Made by a program: the position numbers and the translations under genes. The notes beneath the pieces were generated by a model. That model saw only the letters and a program-made list of their open reading frames with translations. It searched no databases and was not told where the DNA came from. A DNA stretch of 20,569 nucleotides from JBFMFE01 sp040752295 (GTDB taxonomy: Bacteria > UBP15 > UBA6099 > JBFMBQ01). Positions 13,007 through 20,569 of the stretch are shown piece by piece. The stretch spans positions 1-20,569 of the forward strand of contig JBFMFE010000196.1 in assembly GCA_040752295.1 (NCBI GenBank), in the 5' to 3' direction. Position 1 is the stretch's first letter. The number at the start of each line of letters is the position of its first letter.

Positions 13007-15471
13007 CACCCCACGACGATGCTCACGAGCCTGTTGGGGACGTACACCCTGTTGACGATCCGCCCGTCCGACGTGTACTTCCTTATTCTGGCGCTGGCGA
13101 GGGCTGCCTCGAAGGCTTCGTCCTCGCCCGCGCCCTTCGGTAGCCTCAGCCTGTCGCGCACCTTCCCGTTGACCTGAACGGCGATCTCGACGGTTTCCTC
13201 GACCGTCAGTTCCTCGTCCCACCGGGGCCAGGGCTGAAGAGAAACGAAGCCTTCGTTTCCGAACTCGCGCCACAGTTCCTCCGAGACGTGAGGCGCGAAG
13301 AGCGAAAGCATCATCAGAAAGTGGTCCGCGGCGTACTTCAGCGACGGCAGCGCGCCCGGTCCCGTCCCTTTCTCTTTTACGAACCCGCTGAAGGCGTTGA
13401 GGAACTCCATAAGCGCGCTGACCGCGGTGTTGTGATGCATCCTCACGCCGACGTCTCCGGTGACTTTTTTGAGCGTTTTGTGGACGAGGCGTTTGATTTC
13501 GAGGTCAATCGCGCCCGCCGGGGGCGAAGCCTCTCTCCACTTCTCCGCCAGGGGCAGAAGCGCGCGCCACGTCCGTTTGAGGAACCTGTGGCTGCCCTCG
13601 ATGCCCCTGTCGCTCCACTCGAGGTCCTTCTCCGGCGGCGAGGCGAAGAGTATGAAAAGGCGGCAGGTGTCGGCGCCGTATTTTTCGATCATCTCATCGG
13701 GGTCAACGATGTTGCCCAGCGACTTGGACATCTTCGCCCCGTCCTTTATGACCATTCCCTGGCAGAGCAGCTTTCTGAACGGCTCGGAGTGTTCCGTGAG
13801 ACCGAGGTCGCGCATGACCCTCGTGAAGAAACGCGAGTAGAACAGGTGGAGTATTGCGTGCTCGATGCCCCCTATGTACTGGTCAACGGGCATCCAGTAC
13901 CTCGCCTGCTCCTTGTCGAACGGGAGGGCGCGGCAGCGCGGGGACGTGAAGCGGAAATAGTACCATGAGCTGTCAACGAATGTGTCCATCGTGTCGGTCT
14001 CCCGGCGCGCGGCGCCCCCGCACTTCGGGCACGCGGCGGCGGCGAACGTCTTCGAGGTCGCAAGCGGGTTGCCCCGCCCGGTGAATTCCACGTCCGTCGG
14101 GAACTCGACCGGCAGGTCTTTCTCGGGCACGGGAACCACGCCGCAATCGTCGCAGTAGATTATCGGGATGATGGTTCCCCAGTACCGCTGCCGCGAGACG
14201 AGCCAGTCGCGGAGCTTGTACTGCACCGACTCCTCTCCGATCCCCTTTTCCTCGAGGCATCGCGTCACCCTTTCGATTCCCTCGACGTTGTGAAGCCCGG
14301 AGAAGGCGCCTGAGTTCACCATGGTACCCTCGCCCTCGTAAGCGCGCGTCATCGCGGCGGGGTCGAGGCTTTCGCCGGGCGGGACGATGACGACCCTGAC
14401 GGCGATGCCGTACTTGCGGGCGAACTCGAAGTCGCGCTGGTCGTGAGCGGGCACCGCCATTATCATTCCCGTGCCGTACTCCATCAGGACGAAGTTGGCG
14501 GTGAAGATGGGAATCGGCTCACCGGTGAGTGGGTTGATCGCGTCCCTGCCGATGTAAACGCCTTCCTTCTCGCGGTCCTCGGCGGTGCGAAGAAACCGGT
14601 CTTCGATCACGACGCGGTTGACGAACGCGGCTACGGGTTTTTCGTAATCCGTGCCCTTCACGAGTTCCATGACCTTCGGATGCTCGGGTGCGAAGACCAT
14701 GAACGTGGCGCCGTACAGCGTGTCCGGGCGGGTGGTGAAGACGGGCAGTGTTTCGCCCGTGTCCTTGAGCCTGAAGTTCACCGTCGCGCCGCGGCTTTTG
14801 CCGATCCAGTTTTTCTGCATGACACGCACGCGCTCCGGCCAGCCGTCGAGTGCGTCGAGACCGGCGAGGAGTTCCTCGGCGTACTGCGTTATGCGCAGGA
14901 ACCACTGTTCGAGGCTTCGCACCTCGACTTTTGTGTCGCACCTCCAGCACGCGCCGGCGACGACCTGCTCGTTGGCAAGGACGGTCTCGCACCGCGGACA
15001 CCAGTTGATCGGCGCTTCCCTGCGGTATGCCAGCCCTCTTTCGTACATCCTGAGGAATAACCACTGGTTCCAGCGGTAGTACTCGGGGTCGCAGGTTGAC
15101 AGCTTCCTGCTCCAGTCGTAGCTCCATCCCATGCGCCTCTGCTGCTTTTCCATCCCGGCGATGCACTGAAGCGTCCAGTCCCGCGGGTTCACGTTGTTCT
15201 CGATGGCTGCGTTCTCGGCGGGCAGCCCGAGGGCATCGTACCCCATGGGGTACAGCACGTCGAAGCCCTGCATCCGCAGAAGCCGCGCGACGGCGTCGCC
15301 GATGGTGTAGTTGCGCACGTGCCCCATGTGTATTTTGCCCGATGGGTAGGGATACATCTCGAGAAGGTAGTACTTCTCCCCGCCGCCGCCGTTTCCGCGC
15401 TCGAACGCCCCGCTCTCTTCCCAGCGCTTCTGCCACCCGGTCTCTATCGCCGTGAAATCGTAATCCCGCAA
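13006..15471 (-). CDS. leuS: Leucyl-tRNA synthetase
   Basis: An 821-residue class I aminoacyl-tRNA synthetase that charges tRNA-Leu, of normal bacterial length. HMGH (48-51) in KIHMGHVRNYT and KMSKS (580-584) in GAKMSKSLGN are the ATP-binding signatures. TTRPDTLYG (246-254) and GTGMIMAVPAHDQRD mark the CP1 editing domain. Cysteine pairs CPRC (158-161), CWRC (175-178), CDDC (440-443) and CPKC (481-484) suggest zinc-binding inserts. The anticodon-binding and C-terminal domains are complete, ending VYVPNRLVSIVVG. The start codon is TTG, supported by GAGGTGA six bases upstream and by the conserved opening DYDFTAIETGWQKRWEE. Confidence 0.97.
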   Translation of the reverse strand: MRDYDFTAIETGWQKRWEESGAFERGNGGGGEKYYLLEMYPYPSGKIHMGHVRNYTIGDAVARLLRMQGFDVLYPMGYDALGLPAENAAIENNVNPRDWTLQCIAGMEKQQRRMGWSYDWSRKLSTCDPEYYRWNQWLFLRMYERGLAYRREAPINWCPRCETVLANEQVVAGACWRCDTKVEVRSLEQWFLRITQYAEELLAGLDALDGWPERVRVMQKNWIGKSRGATVNFRLKDTGETLPVFTTRPDTLYGATFMVFAPEHPKVMELVKGTDYEKPVAAFVNRVVIEDRFLRTAEDREKEGVYIGRDAINPLTGEPIPIFTANFVLMEYGTGMIMAVPAHDQRDFEFARKYGIAVRVVIVPPGESLDPAAMTRAYEGEGTMVNSGAFSGLHNVEGIERVTRCLEEKGIGEESVQYKLRDWLVSRQRYWGTIIPIIYCDDCGVVPVPEKDLPVEFPTDVEFTGRGNPLATSKTFAAAACPKCGGAARRETDTMDTFVDSSWYYFRFTSPRCRALPFDKEQARYWMPVDQYIGGIEHAILHLFYSRFFTRVMRDLGLTEHSEPFRKLLCQGMVIKDGAKMSKSLGNIVDPDEMIEKYGADTCRLFILFASPPEKDLEWSDRGIEGSHRFLKRTWRALLPLAEKWREASPPAGAIDLEIKRLVHKTLKKVTGDVGVRMHHNTAVSALMEFLNAFSGFVKEKGTGPGALPSLKYAADHFLMMLSLFAPHVSEELWREFGNEGFVSLQPWPRWDEELTVEETVEIAVQVNGKVRDRLRLPKGAGEDEAFEAALASARIRKYTSDGRIVNRVYVPNRLVSIVVG

Positions 15472-15477
15472 CTGTCT

Positions 15478-15484
15478 TCACCTC
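15478..15484 (-). promoter_or_regulatory. Ribosome binding site supporting the TTG start of leuS
   Basis: GAGGTGA on the minus strand, six bases before TTG 15471. No ATG in frame nearby would preserve the conserved N-terminus. Confidence 0.7.
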
Positions 15485-15894
15485 GCTGCACGGTTGTCAT
15501 CCGGTAAACGCCCCGCGTGGAACGGCGCGCCCGCCCTGCCCTGCCCTGCCGTCGGGCGTGCGGCGGACGGGCGGGGCGCATTCCTCAGTCTCACCGGTCT
15601 CCATCGCCAGCGCGCCGTTCCCCGCCGGACGGCGCCACATTCCGCATGACCCTCTTATTATCCATCCGCAATATCCTAACCCGGCATGGCCAGAAACAAA
15701 AGGATTAAAAGCGAATGTAGAATGAAGAATTACCAATGTAGAATGTAGAAGTCAGAATAAAACCGGTTTCAAGAGTATTGCAGTTTCTGTTTTTCATTCT
15801 ACATTCGAAATTCGATATTTTAGATTCATCATTCTCTTTAAAATCTTCGCCATTTTGCACAGAAGTTCATTTGTAAGATAATAAGCGGGGAATA
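15485..15894. other. Intergenic region upstream of leuS with low-GC repeat
   Basis: About 410 bases with no convincing gene. The half next to leuS is GC-rich and contains a short CCTGC tandem (about 15535-15550) and GGGCGGGGCGC. The other half (about 15700-15890) is markedly AT-rich and holds the TTCATTCTACATTC-type repeats described separately. No leuS promoter was identified. Confidence 0.6.
15712..15842. repeat. AT-rich repeat unit with 15-base inverted ends
   Basis: CGAATGTAGAATGAA (15712-15726) is exactly inverted at 15793-15807 (TTCATTCTACATTCG). Further AATGTAGAAT copies lie at about 15735-15750, and the right side continues with ATTTTAGATTCATC (15817-15830). The same 14-mer is found at 2147-2160. 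Base composition is much lower in GC than the flanks. It looks like a dispersed intergenic repeat. No transposase is present. Confidence 0.65.
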
Positions 15895-17010
15895 TCAAGG
15901 TTCAACCTTCCCCGTCCCGCTCCGCGCGGGCGGTGCGGGCGGCGGGGGTTCCTCCGCCGCCTCGGCGCGCGCCTTCGGCTCGAAAAAGAAATAATCAAGC
16001 AGTATCTTCGCCGCCGCCACCGCCGGGATGGAAAGCACCATGCCGCCAAGCCCGGCGAACTTGCCCCCGGCGAGCAGGGCGAGTATGACGGTGACGGGAT
16101 GAAGCCCCACTTCCGTCCCGATTATGCGCGGGACGAACACGACGTTCTCGACGATCTGCACGATCAGGATGGCGATCAGGACGTAAATAAACTTCCCGTA
16201 GAACAGCCCTATGATCAGCGCCGGCACGGCGCCGACGACCGGACCGACGTACGGGACGAACTCGCAAACGCCGCAGATGATCCCCAGCACTATCGAGTAC
16301 TTCAGACGGACCGCGCTCAGTGCGATGCACGACCCCACCCCCACCACCAGGCATAGTTTGAGACGGCTGCGGATGAACCCGCCGAATGCACGGTCTATCC
16401 GCGTGACGAGCTTCTCCACGTCGGCGCGCCTGTCCGGGGGAAACAGCGAAATGAAAACCTCCCTGAACCTGTGCGTGTCCTTGAGTATGTAAAACGTGGT
16501 CAGCGGTATGATGATGAACGCGTAGAGACGCGTGAACACGTCGAACACCCTGTCTATCGAATTTTTCAGCAGCGCGCCGCTTGCGTTCTGCACTCCCTCG
16601 AGTATCTGGTTCGGAACCTCCCTCGTACCCCCCGGGATGTTGGTCCTCGCCAGCCACCTCTCGAACCTGCCCACCTGGCTCTGTACGTCGCTCACGTACC
16701 GCGGGAAGTCGTCGGTGAAGGTGTTGATCTGCGTCAACAGCGGAGGGATCAGAAGCACGAGGGCGGCGGCGAGAAGCGCGCCCAAAACGACGAACACGAC
16801 CACAACCGCGAGCGTCCGCGGCACGTTCCGCTTCTCTATCAGGCTGACCGGTCCGCCGATCAGGTACGCCACGGCGATGGAGATCAGAAAATACTCCCAT
16901 ATCTCCCTCGTGCGGTACATGAACCATGCCGCCGCGGCGAGCACGGAGACCATCATGAGGATGGCGACCGGCGAGCGGGTCCTCGCTATGTCCGAAATCC
17001 GCGCTCCCAT
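15895..17010 (-). CDS. AI-2E/PerM-family membrane transporter
   Basis: A 371-residue integral membrane protein of the AI-2E transporter (PerM/UPF0118) family. Two N-terminal helices (about 15-32 and 38-55) and a third (67-90) are followed by the typical soluble amphipathic segment (about 92-150). FIIIPLTTFYILKDTHRFRE, the strongest family signature, lies near 165-185. Further helices run from about 217 to 335, with FVPYVGPVVGAVPALIIGL in the middle. Members export varied small solutes or ions, and the autoinducer-2 label should not be taken literally. The proline-rich C-tail (EEPPPPAPPARS) is predicted cytoplasmic. The start ATG has GGAAGGACGGA upstream, and a minus-strand TATAAT lies at 17081-17086 without a properly spaced -35. 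Confidence 0.9.
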   Translation of the reverse strand: MGARISDIARTRSPVAILMMVSVLAAAAWFMYRTREIWEYFLISIAVAYLIGGPVSLIEKRNVPRTLAVVVVFVVLGALLAAALVLLIPPLLTQINTFTDDFPRYVSDVQSQVGRFERWLARTNIPGGTREVPNQILEGVQNASGALLKNSIDRVFDVFTRLYAFIIIPLTTFYILKDTHRFREVFISLFPPDRRADVEKLVTRIDRAFGGFIRSRLKLCLVVGVGSCIALSAVRLKYSIVLGIICGVCEFVPYVGPVVGAVPALIIGLFYGKFIYVLIAILIVQIVENVVFVPRIIGTEVGLHPVTVILALLAGGKFAGLGGMVLSIPAVAAAKILLDYFFFEPKARAEAAEEPPPPAPPARSGTGKVEP

Positions 17011-17171
17011 TCCGTCCTTCCGTACCGCGGAAACGCCGCGTAACGCTCCGGAAATCTCTTCCGGATCAGCCCTGAAGTCTATTATATAAACCCCTGTCCC
17101 GTCAATTTACACACGATGATCGAAGGGTAAAAAATCACCGGAAGTGATGTCAAACGTGTTCACAAAAGACA

Positions 17172-17233
17172 CCGGAGCGGCTGGAGGAAAAAGCCGCTGA
17201 CCGGGAAAATTAATGCCTGCCGCCATTCCCGGT
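17172..17233 (+). repeat. Two mutually exclusive hairpins upstream of the signalling operon
   Basis: Hairpin A pairs CCGG-AGCGGCT (17172-17182) with AGCCGCT-GA-CCGG (17192-17204), leaving a GA bulge and a GGAGGAAAA loop. Hairpin B pairs ACCGGGAA (17200-17207) with TTCCCGGT (17226-17233). They compete for the CCGG at 17201-17204. If transcribed, this could be a two-state leader; if the 17379 promoter is the real one, it is upstream DNA and may be an operator. Confidence 0.4.
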
Positions 17234-17378
17234 TATTTCCGAGACGTTCAAACGGCGCGAATAATGAGGTTTAAAGAAGAAGGCCGAAAACATTTATTCA
17301 ACTCAACGCCCGACCCCGTTCTTTTTCACGCACAATACTGTATATCATATTGCAACGCCGGACGGCGCCTTCTCGAAC

Positions 17379-17407
17379 TTGACAGTATGATACGTTACGG
17401 ATATTCA
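17379..17407 (+). promoter_or_regulatory. Promoter candidate for the binding protein-cyclase operon
   Basis: A perfect TTGACA (17379-17384), a 17-base spacer and TATTCA (17402-17407), a poor -10. A start near 17414 would give a leader of about 30 bases. Confidence 0.4.
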
Positions 17408-17443
17408 TATCGTGAGAAAGCACCCTCAATCTGAGAGGTGAGC

Positions 17444-18433
17444 ATGGTGAAGCCTTTTCTGCTGCCGGGCGGAATCAAAAGCATCATGGTCTTCTTCCTG
17501 CTTGTCTCGGTGAACGCCGCCGTGAGCGCCGGGGAAGAAGCCGGCGTGGAAAATACGGTGGAATTGACCGTTCTTATGTCGAAATTCTCTTCCGGAGGCG
17601 CCGGCTCTTCGTTCGAGACGACGAAACTGGCTGATAAACTGCTCCGCCTGCTGGAGGAAAAATACGGGCTGCACATCAAACCGGAGATGGTAGAGATGGA
17701 TGCCGCGTACGCGGACAGGGCAGTGGAGAAACTGGCAAAGGAATTCAAAGAAAGAGGAGACATAGCCTTCGTCTGGACGCAGGACTATTATTATATGAAG
17801 GAAGCCGGGATTCCCGTCCGCCCCTTGATTGCCCTTGAGATTGACGGCAGCCCCCTTCTCCGGGAATGTTTTTACGCGAGGAAGGACGGCGCGTATAAAA
17901 AACTCTCCGACATTCGCGGCGCCGTCATAAGCAGCGGCGGCATGTATTCATACCTGCACATTCGGCGCGTGCTCTTCGAGAGCGGAATTGACGAACCGCT
18001 CCGGTCTTTCTTCGGGAGAAACGTGAGAATAGCTAACGCCGTAAGCGGTATCTTTGCCCTCGCTCTCGGCGAAGTGGACGCCGTGTTCTCACACGAATTC
18101 GCCCTCGGAGCGGCGCGGCTCGCGGACACCTCGGTATCAAAGAAGGTGAAGAAGCTTCACTGCTCAACCGAGGGATTGCTCATTGAGCCTTTCATCGTCG
18201 CAAAGGAAGGAAAGAAAGACAGGGCGATTGAAAGATTCCGGAACCTCATCCTGAATTCGCACAAAGACAAAGACTTCAAAAAATTCTTTGACATGTTCAG
18301 GAAAATAACGGACTTCAGGTTCGTCGTCCCCGATGCAGACGCCATTGAAAAGCAGAAGAGAATTCTTGACGAGTGGCGAAAAAGAGGCTGGAATAATGAG
18401 GCGTTGGAATATGACGTGGACGGCAGGGAGTGA
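17444..18433 (+). CDS. PhnD-like periplasmic substrate-binding protein
   Basis: A 329-residue protein with a signal peptide (MVKPFLLPGGIKSIMVFFLLVSVNAAVSAG). The rest looks like the type 2 periplasmic-binding fold of phosphate/phosphite/phosphonate (PhnD) proteins: VLMSKFSSG at the first strand, LADKLLRLLEEKYGL in the first helix, RGDIAFVWTQDYYYMKEAG, SPLLRECFYARKDGAYKKLSDIRG, and a second lobe containing ALALGEVDAVFSHEFAL. ATG 17444 is preferred over GTG 17438 because AGAGG lies five bases before it. No ABC permease or ATPase follows; the next gene is a membrane adenylate cyclase 111 bases downstream. This argues that it is a ligand sensor rather than a transport component. Ligand unknown, perhaps an oxyanion. 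Confidence 0.75.
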   Translation: MVKPFLLPGGIKSIMVFFLLVSVNAAVSAGEEAGVENTVELTVLMSKFSSGGAGSSFETTKLADKLLRLLEEKYGLHIKPEMVEMDAAYADRAVEKLAKEFKERGDIAFVWTQDYYYMKEAGIPVRPLIALEIDGSPLLRECFYARKDGAYKKLSDIRGAVISSGGMYSYLHIRRVLFESGIDEPLRSFFGRNVRIANAVSGIFALALGEVDAVFSHEFALGAARLADTSVSKKVKKLHCSTEGLLIEPFIVAKEGKKDRAIERFRNLILNSHKDKDFKKFFDMFRKITDFRFVVPDADAIEKQKRILDEWRKRGWNNEALEYDVDGRE

Positions 18434-18544
18434 CATACAGCCACAAAGACGGTTCCTGCGCAAAAAGTCGGTTTCCCCGGGATCGCCGAGCGCCGGCCCG
18501 GCAAAAAACGTCGAAAACATGCGGCTTTTCAAAGGCGAAAAATC

Positions 18545-20362
18545 ATGAAAGCTCACAATACGGAGCTTTCGCGCCGGAATCAAAGATGGCTGATGCCGAT
18601 TACGTGGCGCTTCGCCGTTCTCATAACGATATTGGTTCTGCTGTCCTCGATATTCGCGGCCGTGATAAATGACTGGTGCATTAACCGCGCCTTCCACCAG
18701 GAGAAACAGCGGAGGCTGGGGATGCTTGCGGACACGGTGATAGACTCAATTAAAGAGGCATGGTCCCTTATGCAAATGCAGGAGATGGAGCGGATCATCG
18801 AGGGCATGTGCGAGCGGGAACCGGACGTGGAGGATCTGGTTATAACGGCGTGCAGATCGAGGTGCCGTGAACCCGGCGAAGAAATAATTGTTATCTACAG
18901 ATACCGTGACAAAGCCCGCAGTGCGCCTTATCACGTGAAGAAACTCCGGATGCAGGAAGACCTGAAATACGTCACAGGAGAATACAGTTTGACGTTGAGG
19001 GACGAAATATTGGTGAGGATTCACGTCGGCTACAGCGCCGAGGGCGTTCTTGCCGCCGAAAGGGCGAGAGTAATCAGCGGTCTTGCCGGAAACATCGCTA
19101 ATGGAGTCGGAGAGCCTATTTCGCGGTACGATTTCGCCAGGGCAATATATTCCGCCGAGCATATCATCGGGAACAACCCCGACATCAAGCGCTTACAATT
19201 GATCAATATTAACGGGAAATTGATATATGACAGCCTGGATAAAAATGCCCTGGGCAAAAACGTTCCGCGGAAAGATTTGGAAGCCGCCTTCATACCCGGC
19301 GGTTCCAAAGACGTGATAGTTCACGAGGAAGGAACGGGACCTAATAAAGTCCTGAAGATAAGCGCGCTCATAAAACACGAGGAACGTACGCTGGGAGTCG
19401 CCCGGCTGGTATATTCCATGAGAAGCATGTACATCGAGGACATAAAACGCCGGGCGCTTGTCTCCGTTGTGTGGCTTCTATTCGCCGGAGTCGGTTTTGC
19501 GGCGTGTGCGATAGTCTCGAAGCGGCTCACGGTGCAAATACGTCAGTTGTCGGACATTGCGCTTGAGGTTGGAAAGGGCGACCTGGAAGTGCGACCCCAC
19601 GTCCGTACCCATGCGCGCGAGATCCATCAGCTGGCGGAGGCGTTCAACAAGATGATCGCGGGGCTGAAAGAGCGCAACGTGGTCAAAGAAACCTTCAGCC
19701 GTTACGTCACCCGGCAGGTGGCAGAGGAGATCTTGAGAGCGCCGGAAAAGATCGCGCCGGGCGGCGCCAGGCAGGAAGTGACCGTTGTTTTCTCGGACAT
19801 CCGCGGATTCACCGCCTACTCCGAAAGGCACTCACCGGAGCAGGTGCTTTCGCAGCTTAATGAATATCTCTCTGCGATGATAGACGTCATATTCAGGTAC
19901 GAGGGCACCCTTGACAAGTTCATAGGCGATTCGATAATGGCAGTATTCGGATCGCCAATCCCTCACGGTGATGACCCGCTGCGGGCCGCCAGAACAGCTC
20001 TCGAGATGCAGGAGCGGCTGGCCGGGTTGAATGAAAAATGGAGCAGGGAGGGAAAGGAACGGTTGAAAATCGGCATCGGAATCAACACCGGCGAAGCCAT
20101 CGTCGGCAACATCGGCGACGAAAGGCGGCTGGAATACACCGTCATCGGAGACAACGTAAACCTCGCTTCGCGCATCGAAGGGTTGACAAAAAGCTATAAT
20201 TGCGGCGTCATGATAAGTGCGGGCACCTATGAGACTATTAAAGAAATGGTGAACGTGAGGAGTCTCGGCGCGGCGGCGGTCAAAGGAAAATCGCAGGCAA
20301 TAGAAATATACGAGCTTCTCGGACTGAAAACGTCCGATAATTCTAACGGGAGCAATAAATAG
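18545..20362 (+). CDS. Membrane-anchored class III adenylate cyclase with sensor and HAMP domains
   Basis: A 605-residue protein. Transmembrane helix 1 lies at about 20-42, a periplasmic sensor at 43-304, helix 2 at about 305-325, HAMP at about 326-378 (ISK-type start, then LSDIALEVGKGDLEVRP), a helical linker (NVVKETFSRYVTRQVAEEIL), and the catalytic domain at about 410-590. All catalytic residues are visible: Asp418 in VVFSDIRGF and Asp462 in FIGDSIMAVFG bind the metals, Lys458 and Asp536 specify adenine, and Asn539 and Arg543 in VNLASR stabilise the transition state. It should therefore make cAMP from ATP. The sensor has a Cache-like segment (KRLQLININGKLIYDS). It is probably cotranscribed with the binding-protein gene, whose product may dock on the periplasmic domain. 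Confidence 0.9.
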   Translation: MKAHNTELSRRNQRWLMPITWRFAVLITILVLLSSIFAAVINDWCINRAFHQEKQRRLGMLADTVIDSIKEAWSLMQMQEMERIIEGMCEREPDVEDLVITACRSRCREPGEEIIVIYRYRDKARSAPYHVKKLRMQEDLKYVTGEYSLTLRDEILVRIHVGYSAEGVLAAERARVISGLAGNIANGVGEPISRYDFARAIYSAEHIIGNNPDIKRLQLININGKLIYDSLDKNALGKNVPRKDLEAAFIPGGSKDVIVHEEGTGPNKVLKISALIKHEERTLGVARLVYSMRSMYIEDIKRRALVSVVWLLFAGVGFAACAIVSKRLTVQIRQLSDIALEVGKGDLEVRPHVRTHAREIHQLAEAFNKMIAGLKERNVVKETFSRYVTRQVAEEILRAPEKIAPGGARQEVTVVFSDIRGFTAYSERHSPEQVLSQLNEYLSAMIDVIFRYEGTLDKFIGDSIMAVFGSPIPHGDDPLRAARTALEMQERLAGLNEKWSREGKERLKIGIGINTGEAIVGNIGDERRLEYTVIGDNVNLASRIEGLTKSYNCGVMISAGTYETIKEMVNVRSLGAAAVKGKSQAIEIYELLGLKTSDNSNGSNK

Positions 20363-20515
20363 CCGATACCGGCGCATATCACCCCGGCGTCGTCTTGTGT
20401 GCGCCCGCTCGATTCCCGGATGCTCCATGTTTCTTATGAATTCATTCTTGTCCAAAATAAGATTTTTTAGACAGCCGAATTCAGGTAAAAATCATGGGCA
20501 ATCATTCAAAAACCG

Positions 20516-20556
20516 CTCCGTTCCCTCGCAAAAAGGGCTTTCGGAGGCATTTTTTT
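20516..20556 (+). terminator. Probable terminator of the binding protein-cyclase operon
   Basis: An outer stem CTCCG (20516-20520) and CGGAG (20542-20546) and an inner stem CCCT (20523-20526) and AGGG (20534-20537), separated by a small internal loop, followed by GCA and seven T (20550-20556). It lies 153 bases after the cyclase stop; nothing else is seen between. Confidence 0.5.
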
Positions 20557-20569
20557 GTTTGCGGTCATT

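Larger units (their letters stand above)
17011..17443. other. Intergenic region between divergent genes, several inverted repeats
   Basis: 433 bases between the AI-2E gene (leftward) and the binding-protein gene (rightward). A 73-codon frame at 17213-17434 lacks a ribosome binding site and protein-like character and is not called. The region holds a TATAAT for the leftward gene, ATCAC/GTGAT arms (17134-17148), the overlapping hairpins at 17172-17233, and a promoter candidate at 17379-17407. Confidence 0.6.

Noticed and set aside
11975..13273. 432-codon minus-strand open frame
   Set aside because: It runs opposite the enoyl-CoA hydratase and into the end of leuS, and is rich in Arg and Gly without motifs.
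15485..15894. T-box or other leader upstream of leuS
   Set aside because: I found no T-box TGGN sequence context, no specifier-loop arrangement and no terminator next to leuS on the minus strand.
17134..17175. CRP-like site near GTGAT...TTCACA upstream of the cyclase operon
   Set aside because: The TGTGA-N6-TCACA spacing is not met; the half-sites are either in the wrong orientation or too far apart.
17213..17434. 73-codon plus-strand frame before the binding-protein gene
   Set aside because: It has no ribosome binding site, no protein-like pattern, and covers a promoter candidate and inverted repeats.

Overview
This is a GC-rich stretch of bacterial chromosome with dense, mostly short operons. 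The genes fit an uncultivated, probably anaerobic, Gram-negative-type bacterium. There is a predicted periplasmic binding protein, a two-helix sensor cyclase, a signal-peptide-bearing peptidoglycan amidase, and a DsrC/DsrM/DsrK-like redox module of the kind found in anaerobes. No 16S rRNA or other taxon marker is present, so I do not name a phylum. No tRNA, rRNA, CRISPR array, transposase or phage gene was seen.

Layout. 1-143: the end of a nitroreductase-like gene. 260-2127 (+): a xylose-isomerase-like TIM-barrel protein and a family 2 glycosyltransferase that overlap by ATGA. 2264-3278 (-): a small two-helix membrane protein overlapping a PP-loop ATPase that has a CxxC plus a distal Cys. 3590-4042 (+): D-aminoacyl-tRNA deacylase. 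4059-5948 (-): a secreted C45-type Ntn hydrolase with a TPR tail. 6150-6539 (-): a hendecad-repeat coiled-coil membrane protein with a strong promoter and a fresh internal duplication. 6646-8070 (-): an N-acetylmuramoyl-L-alanine amidase with SH3-like domains.

8192-10635 (-) is the most interesting part: dsrC/tusE-like, then a cytochrome b (DsrM/TmcC-like), then an Fe-S CCG protein (DsrK/TmcB/HdrD-like). A codirectional gene upstream (10809-11615) encodes a MerR/excisionase-type HTH protein with a cysteine-rich middle and a degenerate receiver-like end. Between this regulator and dsrC, on the opposite strand, lies what looks like a complete small RNA gene: a TTGACG-17-TAAAAT promoter, a GAAA-capped hairpin and a U-tract terminator (about 10704-10787). 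I read the block as a thiol/menaquinol electron-transfer module with a thiol- or redox-responsive regulator; this is inference.

12143-12946 (+) is an enoyl-CoA hydratase, convergent with leuS (13006-15471, -, TTG start). A 400-base intergenic stretch follows, holding a low-GC repeat whose 14-base core recurs at 2147. 15895-17010 (-) is an AI-2E/PerM-family membrane protein. Across a 433-base spacer with several inverted repeats, 17444-20362 (+) encodes a PhnD-like substrate-binding protein and then a membrane adenylate cyclase (periplasmic sensor, HAMP, class III catalytic domain), ending at a likely terminator. These two look like a ligand-to-cAMP signalling pair.

The promoters that can be read share the form TTGAC(A/G) - 16/17 bp - TAAAAT, which is a useful local consensus.
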